A stretch of 64,000 nucleotides of DNA from Nannochloropsis oceanica (Eukaryota > Sar > Eustigmatophyceae > Eustigmatales > Monodopsidaceae). Where the stretch lies: contig CP038117.1 of NCBI GenBank assembly GCA_004519485.1, positions 62,001-126,000 on the forward strand, written 5' to 3'. Made by a program: the position numbers and the translations under genes. Of this stretch, positions 40,995 through 49,570 are shown in pieces; within the stretch, counting starts at the first letter, position 1; each line of letters begins with the position of its first letter. Below the pieces are notes generated by a model. The model was not told where the DNA came from and ran no database searches. It saw nothing but the letters and a program-made list of their open reading frames with translations.

Positions 40995-43900
40995 TTAAGG
41001 GTGCACAAGCCCGAGCCTGGTTTTGATTGTCAAAGTGATCCAGCCCTTCAACGCGCCGCCCTTGGTGAGGGGAAAGCGAAATCGTCGGCTATCCCTTTGG
41101 CCCACACGGCTTCCCTCGCCAATCTCGTCGATTGGCAGGCTGCCATTAGAGGGATAAGACGTGAAAGGGGGGACAGGGTGCTCCTTGGAATGGAGACCCA
41201 GAGCCACAGGAATGACGGTTTGTCCAAGCTCATTGCCTCGCCTGTCGGAAAGCTTGAAGAGCAAGTGCTCGCTGAACCTCATGGAGGCAACAGTCTTGAG
41301 CTTGACAGGGAAAGACGACCAGCGGTGGAAGCTCAAGGAGCTGACGGAGGACTGCCCACGCAACAAGCCAGCAGCAGGACGCGCGCCCCCTGCCCCCGGC
41401 ATGACTTCCTCCAAGGAAGAAGCTTTGCGTTCCGACGCCAAAGGATCTTCCGAGACGAGCGGAAAGAGGACGGTTATCTCGTGCGCGACAGAGCTAAAGC
41501 TTTTCGAAAGCTTCGATCCGACCTTTAGTGTGACGTGAGGGTGTGAGAGCGAGATGGTGAAAAGCGCAAGATCATCCCTGTCCACTGCCGTCTCCATGGC
41601 CAGAGACCCGCTGCCGAGAAAACGAATGCTTTCCTCGGGCTGAGGAGACGACACATGCCTCGACGGTGCGGGCGGCATGTGTCGAAACCCTCGGCAGTCA
41701 GCATCAGCCAACAAGGTCAGATGCGCACAGACGGGCCGATGGTCCGACAAGCCCACGCCGTCCATCATGTCGTAATGACGCCAGCGGAGATTAGCACCCT
41801 TACCCGGGAGGGAATGAGTGAGAATGCGGTCAGTGTACGAAGGGGTACGTGAAGAGGTGGTGCTGCGAAGAGGGGGAGACGGAGACGCAAAAGAAGTGTC
41901 ATTCCTCGGCGAGTTCACCGTGCTGCTGCTGGCGACACTGGACTGGTGAATAAAAGACGGCAGCCTCGGGATACTCAACAGCTTGGGGCGATCCACCACA
42001 ACGGTGCTATAGGCCACCCATAATTTCTCCAAATCCGTGTAGTCACCCGCCAGCTCAATGCCACTTTTGGAGCGATTCCACCTATACGACGGTGGGAAGG
42101 TGATGGGTGCCTCCACGAAGTCGTAAAACACGGCGCACTCTCGCATGCTACGGCTGAGCTCGTCCAATCTCCGGACCCACTCCCAGGCCTCGCCTACCTC
42201 TGAACCTTGGGTAACTGTTGATTCAATGCTAGGACGCACGGAATATGTCGTAATCGGAGCCTCTGACGATGGTCCAGGATCAGGATTGATGCCGCTGTTC
42301 TCGATTTGCTCTACTTCGCCCTCAATAACAATGCCCCTATGGCCCAACATTTCACTGCACGTAATCGGCCCCTCCGTCCCCACATGAGGGGAATAAGAAG
42401 GAAGCATGGCTACTGCTGCAGATGTCGGAACCCCGCTAAAGGCAACGCTTGGTCCTCGTGACTCCTTCGCCTTGCCCTGAGTGAGGCTGCTGAAGCTCTT
42501 GGCAGCAAACAGGTTGGGTAAGACCCCATTAAGGTAGCTGCCGCCCGCACGACCTGGAGCCGACAGGTCGTGCCCAGCACCATTATACCACGAGCCAGAC
42601 GAGATGGTAGATGCCATAGAAGTGTGCCGCATACCCAAGCAGGGCGGAAGGTCGGGCATATCCCCCAACCTGTAGAAGAAGCTCGGTGGCCGCCGGAAGA
42701 ACTCCTGAAACCTAGCCTTACGCCAGGATGACACCGGCGGATTCGACGTAACTTGTGATGCATTGCCCAACATGGCCATCTGCATCTGCTGCGCCGACCG
42801 GGCCACCATTCCAAGAATTTCCGGCGGGGAGGCGGGGGACAGCCGATAATTAAAGTCTCCAAGGCATATCTGATGATGGTGCTGATGGTGAACCTCAAAA
42901 TCATCGGAATAGTCATGTAGCGACAAACTCCTGAGCGTCGTGCACGCGTGTTTATTCCGCTTTCCCATACGGTTCCGACCCTTGGAGTCACTCGCGAAGT
43001 GCGCTGTGACGAATGCGAGCGAGACATCAAAGTAGCGACAGGACAAGCCCACCATGCCCTTGTTGGGCGCGTGGCCTAGTGCTCCCAACGATACGCCCGC
43101 CGCCACCTTGTTCACTGCTCCCCGGTGTACACGAAATGCGCCCGAGGCCACGTCACTGGCTTGGACAAATAGCGTGATGGCAATAAAACCATGCAAAAAC
43201 TGGTCATCCCCGAGCTCATCCCCAAACATGACAAAGTTCTGGCCTCCTCCCAGATAATTCTGCACCCCTTCTCGAAACTCTCGCAGACACTGGCACTCCT
43301 GCACGCCCAGCACGTATAACGAGTAGCCCGGCGGCAGCCACTGTGGCAGCAGCGACGTCACAAATCCACTTGTTTCCAGCGCCTGGTGGTCGACCCCCCC
43401 CATGTTCCATGTGCTGACAAAGATGTCCAAGGTCTTGATGCATCGCGTCGGTGCCCGAGCCCTATGGATCCGGTCCAATGCCTGCGTGATACGGGACATG
43501 TCGTCCTCCTTGTGATTCACACTAGCAAGGCTCTCAGGTTTCTTGGTTACCTCCCTCTCCACACTGGAACCCCCCTTAGAGATGGAAATATCAGAGCTGG
43601 GCTCTGCTGATACCGCTCCGTGCGGAGAAGCGCTCGCACAACGCAGCCGCTCGATCATACGGGCAAAAACATTGGCACAAGGCAGGCAGAGGATAATCAA
43701 ATCACCCAGCATAATGGCATCCACGGTCCCGATCATTCGCATAAGCACCATGCGGACTAGGAAAATATTTGCTATAGGCGTGGTGTCACCATAAATATAG
43801 AATTGAGCCCAGATGGTGATCTCCGAGACGGCAATAAGTGTCCAGACAAGCGCCACGCTGAGGGAAATGCGGAGCAAGCGACGGATAATGCTGCTGTTTC

Positions 43901-45203
43901 TCTTTCGCTCCTGCCGCGAAGATCCTACATCTTGAAAGTATAGTGATGGAGGCGGAGGCGGCCTTGAACCAATCATCGTCCCTGTCCTCACCGCCGGTGC
44001 TGTGCTTGTTACAGATAAGGGGGGTGGATTCAGCGGTACAGAACGGTCCTGAGGATGCAAGGCCCTCTTCTCACCACCATCATTTAAAGATTGTTGAGGG
44101 AAAGAACCACCGCTTCCATCACTGCTCGCCGATTGTATGCTGCTACTTTCACGGCGCCGGCTTTCTTCTGACTGCACCCTCACTAACGAGGACCACAAGG
44201 AGGGGAATTTGAAAACGGACCGCAGCTGCCGTAAAGGCGGCGGTGATGGCGGCAAAGCTTGCATCGATCGATGTATCGGCAGCGCTTCACCCGTACTGAC
44301 CTCCATGGAGGAGGCTGCCAGTGATTTAACTAGGCCATCTCTGGCAATGCCACTAGTTTGGGCCCGTGACAAGTCCACCTTCACTTGCATGCTTTCCCTG
44401 CCCGTATCCGTGTCTTGCTGATGTTGATAATGCTGTCGAGGTCGATGCCCCGCACGCAAAACCGAGATGGTCAAGAAATACCATCGCAGCATGACAGCAA
44501 TGATGCTGGGAAGTAAAACTACGTCGTAGAGCACGGACGACAGGAACAGGCCCAACATACCCTCCCGCAGCTGGTAGAAGAGGGCGAGACGAACGCCAGT
44601 GATGGCAGCCATGGTAAACACCAAGGAAGGCAGCTGCTTTCGTTGCAACCGCCCGGTAGAGCGCTTGAGCACGATCCAGCTGTAGATGCAATAAGCCAGG
44701 TGCGCGTGCCACGACAGGGAAAGCAAGCCAAAGCCCTCCTTTATGATGTTAAAAGGGATGGTGGCCTGGCGGAGGAGCACCAGAGAGGAGAAGGAAGGGA
44801 TATTGGTACACAAATACATTGAGTCGTGGCCATGCCGAAACATTTGCACACATTCCTGTAGTACTCCTTCCCTCGTCTGATGCCCTGCACGTACCTTAGA
44901 GTAAATGTCGGCCTTGAGGACCCCAAGCAGGAACAGCAATGGCGGAGCGTTGCAGTTCAAGGCAAACAGGACGTCAACAAGGTGAAAGCAGATATCGAGA
45001 CACGCCCCAACAATCACTAAGTGCTCGATAAGGCGACCAATGGCGGTGGTGTTCTTCTTTCGGTGAGCTCTCCACCACATGCGCCCAAGCACTATCAGCA
45101 CACAAAAAATGGAGAGAGCGGAGATGCCGAGGTAGGCACGCTTGATGACGTACGCATATGCATTCGCCACGCAATCACGGTTCAGAACCTGAAACGAATC
45201 CAT
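40995..45203 (-). CDS. GPCR-like seven-TM protein fused to inositol polyphosphate 5-phosphatase and C2-like domain
   Basis: 1402 residues as one open frame. The N-terminal part (about 1-500) has seven or so membrane helices, e.g. LGISALSIFCVLIVLGRMWW, LVIVGACLDICFHLVDVL, LLRISLSVALVWTLIAVSEI and NIFLVRMVLMRMIG, with a long Ser/Pro-rich loop before the last two. Residues about 585-1160 form the 5-phosphatase: IFVSTWNMGG, VLGVQE, VTAHFASD, ICLGDFNYRL, PSYTDRIL and LSDHRPV, all metal- and phosphate-binding motifs. The end (about 1190-1400) looks like a C2 domain. A segment of 129 nt (44766-44894) has perfect GT-AG borders, keeps frame, and when removed gives a smoother helix 3 (DIYSK|ATIPFNII); it is probably an intron, making the protein 1359 residues. 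GPCR-inositol phosphatase bigrams are described in oomycetes. It would cut phosphoinositides on receptor input. Confidence 0.82.
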   Translation of the reverse strand: MDSFQVLNRDCVANAYAYVIKRAYLGISALSIFCVLIVLGRMWWRAHRKKNTTAIGRLIEHLVIVGACLDICFHLVDVLFALNCNAPPLLFLLGVLKADIYSKVRAGHQTREGVLQECVQMFRHGHDSMYLCTNIPSFSSLVLLRQATIPFNIIKEGFGLLSLSWHAHLAYCIYSWIVLKRSTGRLQRKQLPSLVFTMAAITGVRLALFYQLREGMLGLFLSSVLYDVVLLPSIIAVMLRWYFLTISVLRAGHRPRQHYQHQQDTDTGRESMQVKVDLSRAQTSGIARDGLVKSLAASSMEVSTGEALPIHRSMQALPPSPPPLRQLRSVFKFPSLWSSLVRVQSEESRRRESSSIQSASSDGSGGSFPQQSLNDGGEKRALHPQDRSVPLNPPPLSVTSTAPAVRTGTMIGSRPPPPPSLYFQDVGSSRQERKRNSSIIRRLLRISLSVALVWTLIAVSEITIWAQFYIYGDTTPIANIFLVRMVLMRMIGTVDAIMLGDLIILCLPCANVFARMIERLRCASASPHGAVSAEPSSDISISKGGSSVEREVTKKPESLASVNHKEDDMSRITQALDRIHRARAPTRCIKTLDIFVSTWNMGGVDHQALETSGFVTSLLPQWLPPGYSLYVLGVQECQCLREFREGVQNYLGGGQNFVMFGDELGDDQFLHGFIAITLFVQASDVASGAFRVHRGAVNKVAAGVSLGALGHAPNKGMVGLSCRYFDVSLAFVTAHFASDSKGRNRMGKRNKHACTTLRSLSLHDYSDDFEVHHQHHHQICLGDFNYRLSPASPPEILGMVARSAQQMQMAMLGNASQVTSNPPVSSWRKARFQEFFRRPPSFFYRLGDMPDLPPCLGMRHTSMASTISSGSWYNGAGHDLSAPGRAGGSYLNGVLPNLFAAKSFSSLTQGKAKESRGPSVAFSGVPTSAAVAMLPSYSPHVGTEGPITCSEMLGHRGIVIEGEVEQIENSGINPDPGPSSEAPITTYSVRPSIESTVTQGSEVGEAWEWVRRLDELSRSMRECAVFYDFVEAPITFPPSYRWNRSKSGIELAGDYTDLEKLWVAYSTVVVDRPKLLSIPRLPSFIHQSSVASSSTVNSPRNDTSFASPSPPLRSTTSSRTPSYTDRILTHSLPGKGANLRWRHYDMMDGVGLSDHRPVCAHLTLLADADCRGFRHMPPAPSRHVSSPQPEESIRFLGSGSLAMETAVDRDDLALFTISLSHPHVTLKVGSKLSKSFSSVAHEITVLFPLVSEDPLASERKASSLEEVMPGAGGARPAAGLLRGQSSVSSLSFHRWSSFPVKLKTVASMRFSEHLLFKLSDRRGNELGQTVIPVALGLHSKEHPVPPFTSYPSNGSLPIDEIGEGSRVGQRDSRRFRFPLTKGGALKGWITLTIKTRLGLVHP

Positions 45204-46530
45204 AGTTGCTTAGGAGAGGAGTGACAAGCAGGACATTGATGAACGAGTGGAAAAGGTCGGAGGATGCCTCAGAGATGGGGCAGCAGCAAAGGAAGGCACG
45301 ATGGGCAAGGTGGTCGTCAGCAGGAGATAACACGATGACAATGACGATGTTGCTCGTAAGGCGCCGCGGCACTCTCCACAGTACAAGCTGTCTTGATCAT
45401 TGCCGGCACGGAGGAGTGAAGAGTCACCAGGAAGTTGGATGTAGGCGTCATACCCTCGGCCGTGTTTTACCTGCCTCGTGCTTTTGCGGAAGAGGGACGG
45501 GCAGGGGCATGAGTAAGGGTCAATAAGACAATCTGTCGCCTTCAGTGTCTCATGGAGAGGACTATCCAAGATCCTTGAGGGGCTCTTCATGTGTGTGCCT
45601 GTCTAGTTTCGCAAGTGCATTATCCGCGTGTTATAGAAGTGCGGCGCGGCGTCCTTCTTTGCATCATCCAACGTGCATCCATGATACAAAAGCGCGGTCC
45701 CAAAATACTTCCACAAGTCTGAAGTCAAATCTCAATGTCATCATTGGAAAAAGTTCTGGAACAAGTATATACAACACTGTTGTGATGAATCTTGGAAAAT
45801 GTCTCAGACAACCATTGGTGAAACTCTTTGGAAAGTCTTGAGATTGCTCTTGAGGGGCTCTGAAGACAGCGAGACGGGGCCCGCCGCACGTTCCTTGCAA
45901 GCAAACTTTTTAAGCCAGGCCGATCTGATGACTACAGGAAGCCATTACGTGAAGTTACCCACAGAATGATTGGACTGTACTCTTAACATCGTATTGTAAC
46001 CATTTCACAAGTCGGGTGTCTGGGATTTAAAAATTATAGTTGCAATGCTAGTCGGTTGTGAAGTTTTGCCTACCAAGGTTTGCGGCCTTTCCTTGCTGAC
46101 TTTATTTCAAACGGCTGATTGAAACACATCTCAAGAGAAAGGACCAGGGCAAGCATTCGAAATTTTTGACATTCAGATAGCGAGTGCGGAAGATAACCGG
46201 AGGAGGATAATTTTTACAGCCTTGTTACCACCTCCAACGAATTTGATTTAATGCCGATAGCTGTAGCCCAGCCGGTGGAGGATTATCTTGAATGTGTGCG
46301 AGATTGAGATCGTGCGATTGTCTATTCATTCGACAGATCTGTGCCAAGCGTGCATTCCCGTACATATAGTACTTCAGTGCCAGTTTTCAACCGTGGTCAA
46401 CGACCCGCTCATAGACCCAGACGAACTTAAGAAATAAGGGAGAGGGGAGGGAAAAGGGAGATGAAGATAAAGCATTAGTTGAGAAGAAAGACAATCAATC
46501 ACAGAGGAGGACCGACGGAGACTTCCCTCC
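45204..46530. other. Gene-free stretch upstream of the GPCR-phosphatase gene
   Basis: This 1.33 kb lies between two minus-strand genes. No recognisable frame, tRNA or transposon was seen; the part from about 45900 is AT-rich. It probably contains the promoter of the phosphatase gene and the 3' end of the membrane-protein gene. Confidence 0.4.
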
Positions 46531-47523
46531 CTAGTCAAATAAACGTTCACATCTCATTTTCTTTAGTTTGCCCCGTGAGGTCGTTTCTTCCTTAACGCAT
46601 AAATCTCCCGTCGCCTCCACGTGAACCAGTCTATTATATGTTACACAGCACCGTAGCTTGGCCGTGGCTGGATCAACGTCGGCCGACTGTTGCCCCCACC
46701 CCCCCCCCCCTCCGCAGCAACCCTTTGCGCACGCGGACCCAACCTCCCTTGACTCGTCCTGCTGCTGCACCTGCCTTGTCGGTCGTTGCCCTCCCTTGAA
46801 GTGTGCTGGCAAAAATAATCCTCCATCTCCGTACTCCTGGTCAAAGAAGCTTTTGTTCACCAAGTACTGCCCCAAGCTCAAGACACCTGTCGTCACCGCC
46901 GTGGCCAGCGTAAGCCAGAAACCCACCAAATAATGCCCTCCATGCAGACCGGCAAGTGTGATGAACAAGTACTGAAGCAACGCTACCAAGCACACCATCG
47001 CCGATGCCACCGAAAGCTGCAAAGGAAACAAGCCACTAATATCTTGTCGGCCTTGAATGCGTGCGGCCTCTACCAATGCTCCGCCCAAGGCCAAGAGCAC
47101 TGATATGCTAAGGAGAATGACACCAAATATGGCGGCCACCTCAAACAACGTTTTGGCTCCCCCTCCCCCTCCGACATCTGGCGTACCTCCATCAACCCCG
47201 TCGCCCCCCATCGGACCCCATCCTGGGATGGGCGGCGGCGAGTTGCTGTCTCCTCCTTTGTCTTTATCCTGCACGGAATTTTGGTGGCGGCCGGCCCCCG
47301 TTAATGCCGAGCAGACGTCACTGAAGCACTTGAGGAGCCCAATTCTGACAGGCACATAGACGGGGAACCAGGCATCAAAGAGTTTGTACTGAGCTTCCAC
47401 CCAGGGCACGAGCAGGGCCGTGATGAAGTTGGCGAGCACCAGCAAGTTGCCAATCATCAGGGAGTATTGCGGGGGCAGGGCTTGCGACCAGGTGCTGGTG
47501 GTAGTGGAGCTCGACTTAATCAT
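46531..47523 (-). CDS. Four-transmembrane protein of unrecognised family (claudin/amastin-like topology)
   Basis: 330 residues from the ATG at 47523; an in-frame ATG at 47715 would add 64 residues that look hydrophilic and unconserved. Four hydrophobic helices are visible: LMIGNLLVLANFITALLVPW, FEVAAIFGVILLSISVLLAL, SVASAMVCLVALLQYLFITL and LVGFWLTLATAVTTGVLSLG. Between helices 1 and 2 lies an extracellular loop of about 100 residues with W..VYVPVRIGLLKCFSDVCS (a G-L-x-K-C....C motif like claudins, PMP22 and amastins) and a Gly/Pro-rich stretch. The C-terminal tail has several Cys (CCGGGGG, LRCC). It may be a surface tetraspan protein; its function is unknown. It is followed on the same strand by the 3' end spacer of the phosphatase gene. 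Confidence 0.6.
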   Translation of the reverse strand: MIKSSSTTTSTWSQALPPQYSLMIGNLLVLANFITALLVPWVEAQYKLFDAWFPVYVPVRIGLLKCFSDVCSALTGAGRHQNSVQDKDKGGDSNSPPPIPGWGPMGGDGVDGGTPDVGGGGGAKTLFEVAAIFGVILLSISVLLALGGALVEAARIQGRQDISGLFPLQLSVASAMVCLVALLQYLFITLAGLHGGHYLVGFWLTLATAVTTGVLSLGQYLVNKSFFDQEYGDGGLFLPAHFKGGQRPTRQVQQQDESREVGSACAKGCCGGGGGWGQQSADVDPATAKLRCCVTYNRLVHVEATGDLCVKEETTSRGKLKKMRCERLFD

Positions 47524-47992
47524 GGTTTGGGTGCCCTGTGACGTGTGCGTGTACGGAAAGTTGTTATTGGGCAGAATAGTAGACAAACCAAGTGTGGGGT
47601 CCCCAATCCGAGTGTATACCTCCTTAAGTTTATGGTCGCATTCATGCCAGACAAAGGCATACAAACATGTGCGGATGGCTGCATTCGTCCTCAGCTGTCC
47701 CCACTTGGATGGCAAAGACGTTGCCCCCCCACTCGTTTTCGATCGGCGAGTTCCATTTCCCCCCTTCCTCGTCTCACCTCAAAACACAAGAAAGAAAAAG
47801 TCATAACAAGAGATGTGCGAATCGGTTTAATTTCTTAAATTCCTTCGCCCTAACCGCAATTTGCTCTATCTCCTTATGCGGAAGTGGTGCACCAACCTCC
47901 CCACCCTCATCCCCTCTGCTCCCCCACCGGTATTCCGATAAACCTACACTAGTGGTACTGCTCCCACTTCCAGTCTTTATCACTTCTATGTC
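47524..47992. other. Spacer upstream of the four-TM gene
   Basis: This 469 bp lies between the four-TM gene start and the end of the SEC14-like gene. It includes the possible upstream start at 47715 and an AT-rich patch at 47790-47850. No further gene is supported. Confidence 0.35.
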
Positions 47993-49256
47993 TCACTCCT
48001 CCACAGGTGGTTCGAACGTGTAGGGCAGCTTCCCTCCCAACCAATCCACTAGCTGCTCCTCATCAATGAAATCAAGCAATTCCGTCTTATCCTTCAACAA
48101 ATGTGTCGCACTCCGACTCTTGGCATCAAGGAAGACTGAAACCAAATTCTCCCAGATCTTACGAAAGATGAAATTGACGCCTAGGACTAAGAACAGCTCA
48201 CCTCTGGCAGGGTAGGACTCCTTAAGCATCGTGTAGAGGAGCTTCATGAACTGTTTTGTAGGAGAAGGTGCGGAAGGGCGAAAGGTAAGACTGGGTAGTT
48301 GAGCGAGTGCGAATCTAGGCGAATAAAATATTTCCTCTTTTACCTTTTTTCGTCCTTCTGCGCTCCCTCGTCACCCCGCCGCACTCCCAGCAAGCCTCAC
48401 GTACCTCGATGTCCATGTTACTGCTTTTGGCGTCCGTCCGATCAACCACGACACATATCTCCCCCGCCCCCCGCAGCTTGCCCTCCGCCAGCATCTGCTC
48501 ATAATTATATACCACCGCTCGGACGGATTCCAGGGCCGTGAACTTTTTCGGGTCGTGCAGCTTGACGCGGTAGTAGCAGACAGCCCGGCCCACTTTATCG
48601 TAACCCGCAAAGACAAATTTGCCTGTCTTGAGCGTAGGCATGACTTCAGAGCGGGAAATGGGCAGGTTAGCTTTCTTCCATTCCCGGCCTTTCTCTCCAT
48701 TGAGCACGGCGTCCTTGATGTTCCCGTTCCATTCGGCCAGTAGGCGGATTGCCTGTTCGGTGGATAAGAGGTGTGCGTGAGTATATTGAAGGACCGGGCA
48801 AGCATGGACGGAGCAAGTCTGAGACAGGCGGCCTACAACCCTTTTTTGTTTCAATTTCTTTCCCGATATCCTTTCCGCGACGTGCTGTGTCGGCACATTA
48901 ACCTCATTAAGTTGCTGCTATTGTTTAGAAGCCTGCAGGCAGACAGGCAAGCGTCCCTCCCCTCTCTCCGTTCTTTTTGGCACAAGCCCATCGCCTTCTC
49001 TACCATTCCTCCCTCGCCCCATTTCGGAGCTACTTACCTCGTCATCATCCGCCTCCTCGGGGGTGATGCCCGACTCCCGGATGTAGTGGATCATGTCGTC
49101 GTACTGCCTCCGCCAATAGAACAAAGACTCATTGCTCGTCACTTCCGCCTTGGTCAACGGTTTGGCCCGGTACTTCTTGGAGGGCGACGAGATATTGCGT
49201 GTGAGGCTACTGGGCGTCGGTTCTGGCGAGCTGACCTCCTTCCTGGACCACTTCAT
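47993..49256 (-). CDS. SEC14-like CRAL-TRIO lipid-binding protein (three exons)
   Basis: Minus-strand exons 49038-49256, 48405-48752 and 47993-48250 join at phase 0 each time, giving 274 residues. The CRAL-TRIO N-terminal helices (LFYWRRQYDDMIHYIRESG, then IRLLAEWNGNIKDAVLNGEK) precede the lipid-binding domain: GYDKVGRAVCYYRVKLHDP, GEICVVVDRTDAKSSNMDIE, LLYTMLKESYPARGELFLVL, and the gate region FRKIWENLVSVFLDAKSRS, followed by LVDWLGGKLPYTFEPP, where most Sec14 proteins have EELP..LGG. These proteins move or present phosphatidylinositol, phosphatidylcholine or other lipids between membranes, in the cytosol. It shares 314 bp of upstream DNA with the queA gene. Confidence 0.84.
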
Positions 49257-49570
49257 TGTGCTTTACCTGCTCCTGTATGTATCCGGGGCGTGAGATATGG
49301 GGTCGTGGTACGGTGTCTTCGGAGGTGTCGCGGACATATCGTGTTGCGACTATGTTGCTGTCAACAAAGGCACGATGGAAGGTCCCTGTGAAATACTTGC
49401 GTGTGCCTATGTGTCTATGGTACTGTGTGCGTCAGCAATAGTTACAATGAGTGGTTGTATTCGGTACAGGGTGTTAGGACCACGATATCACTACCGCCAC
49501 GTTTATGCCCCATCTTCCGAACGACCGATTTTACACACGCTCTGCACAATAAATTCAATGACAGGCAAGT
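49257..49570. promoter_or_regulatory. Divergent promoter region, SEC14-like / QueA
   Basis: This is 314 bp between outward-facing genes. A short upstream frame continues into the QueA frame region but shows no conserved residues. No motif is assigned. Confidence 0.35.
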
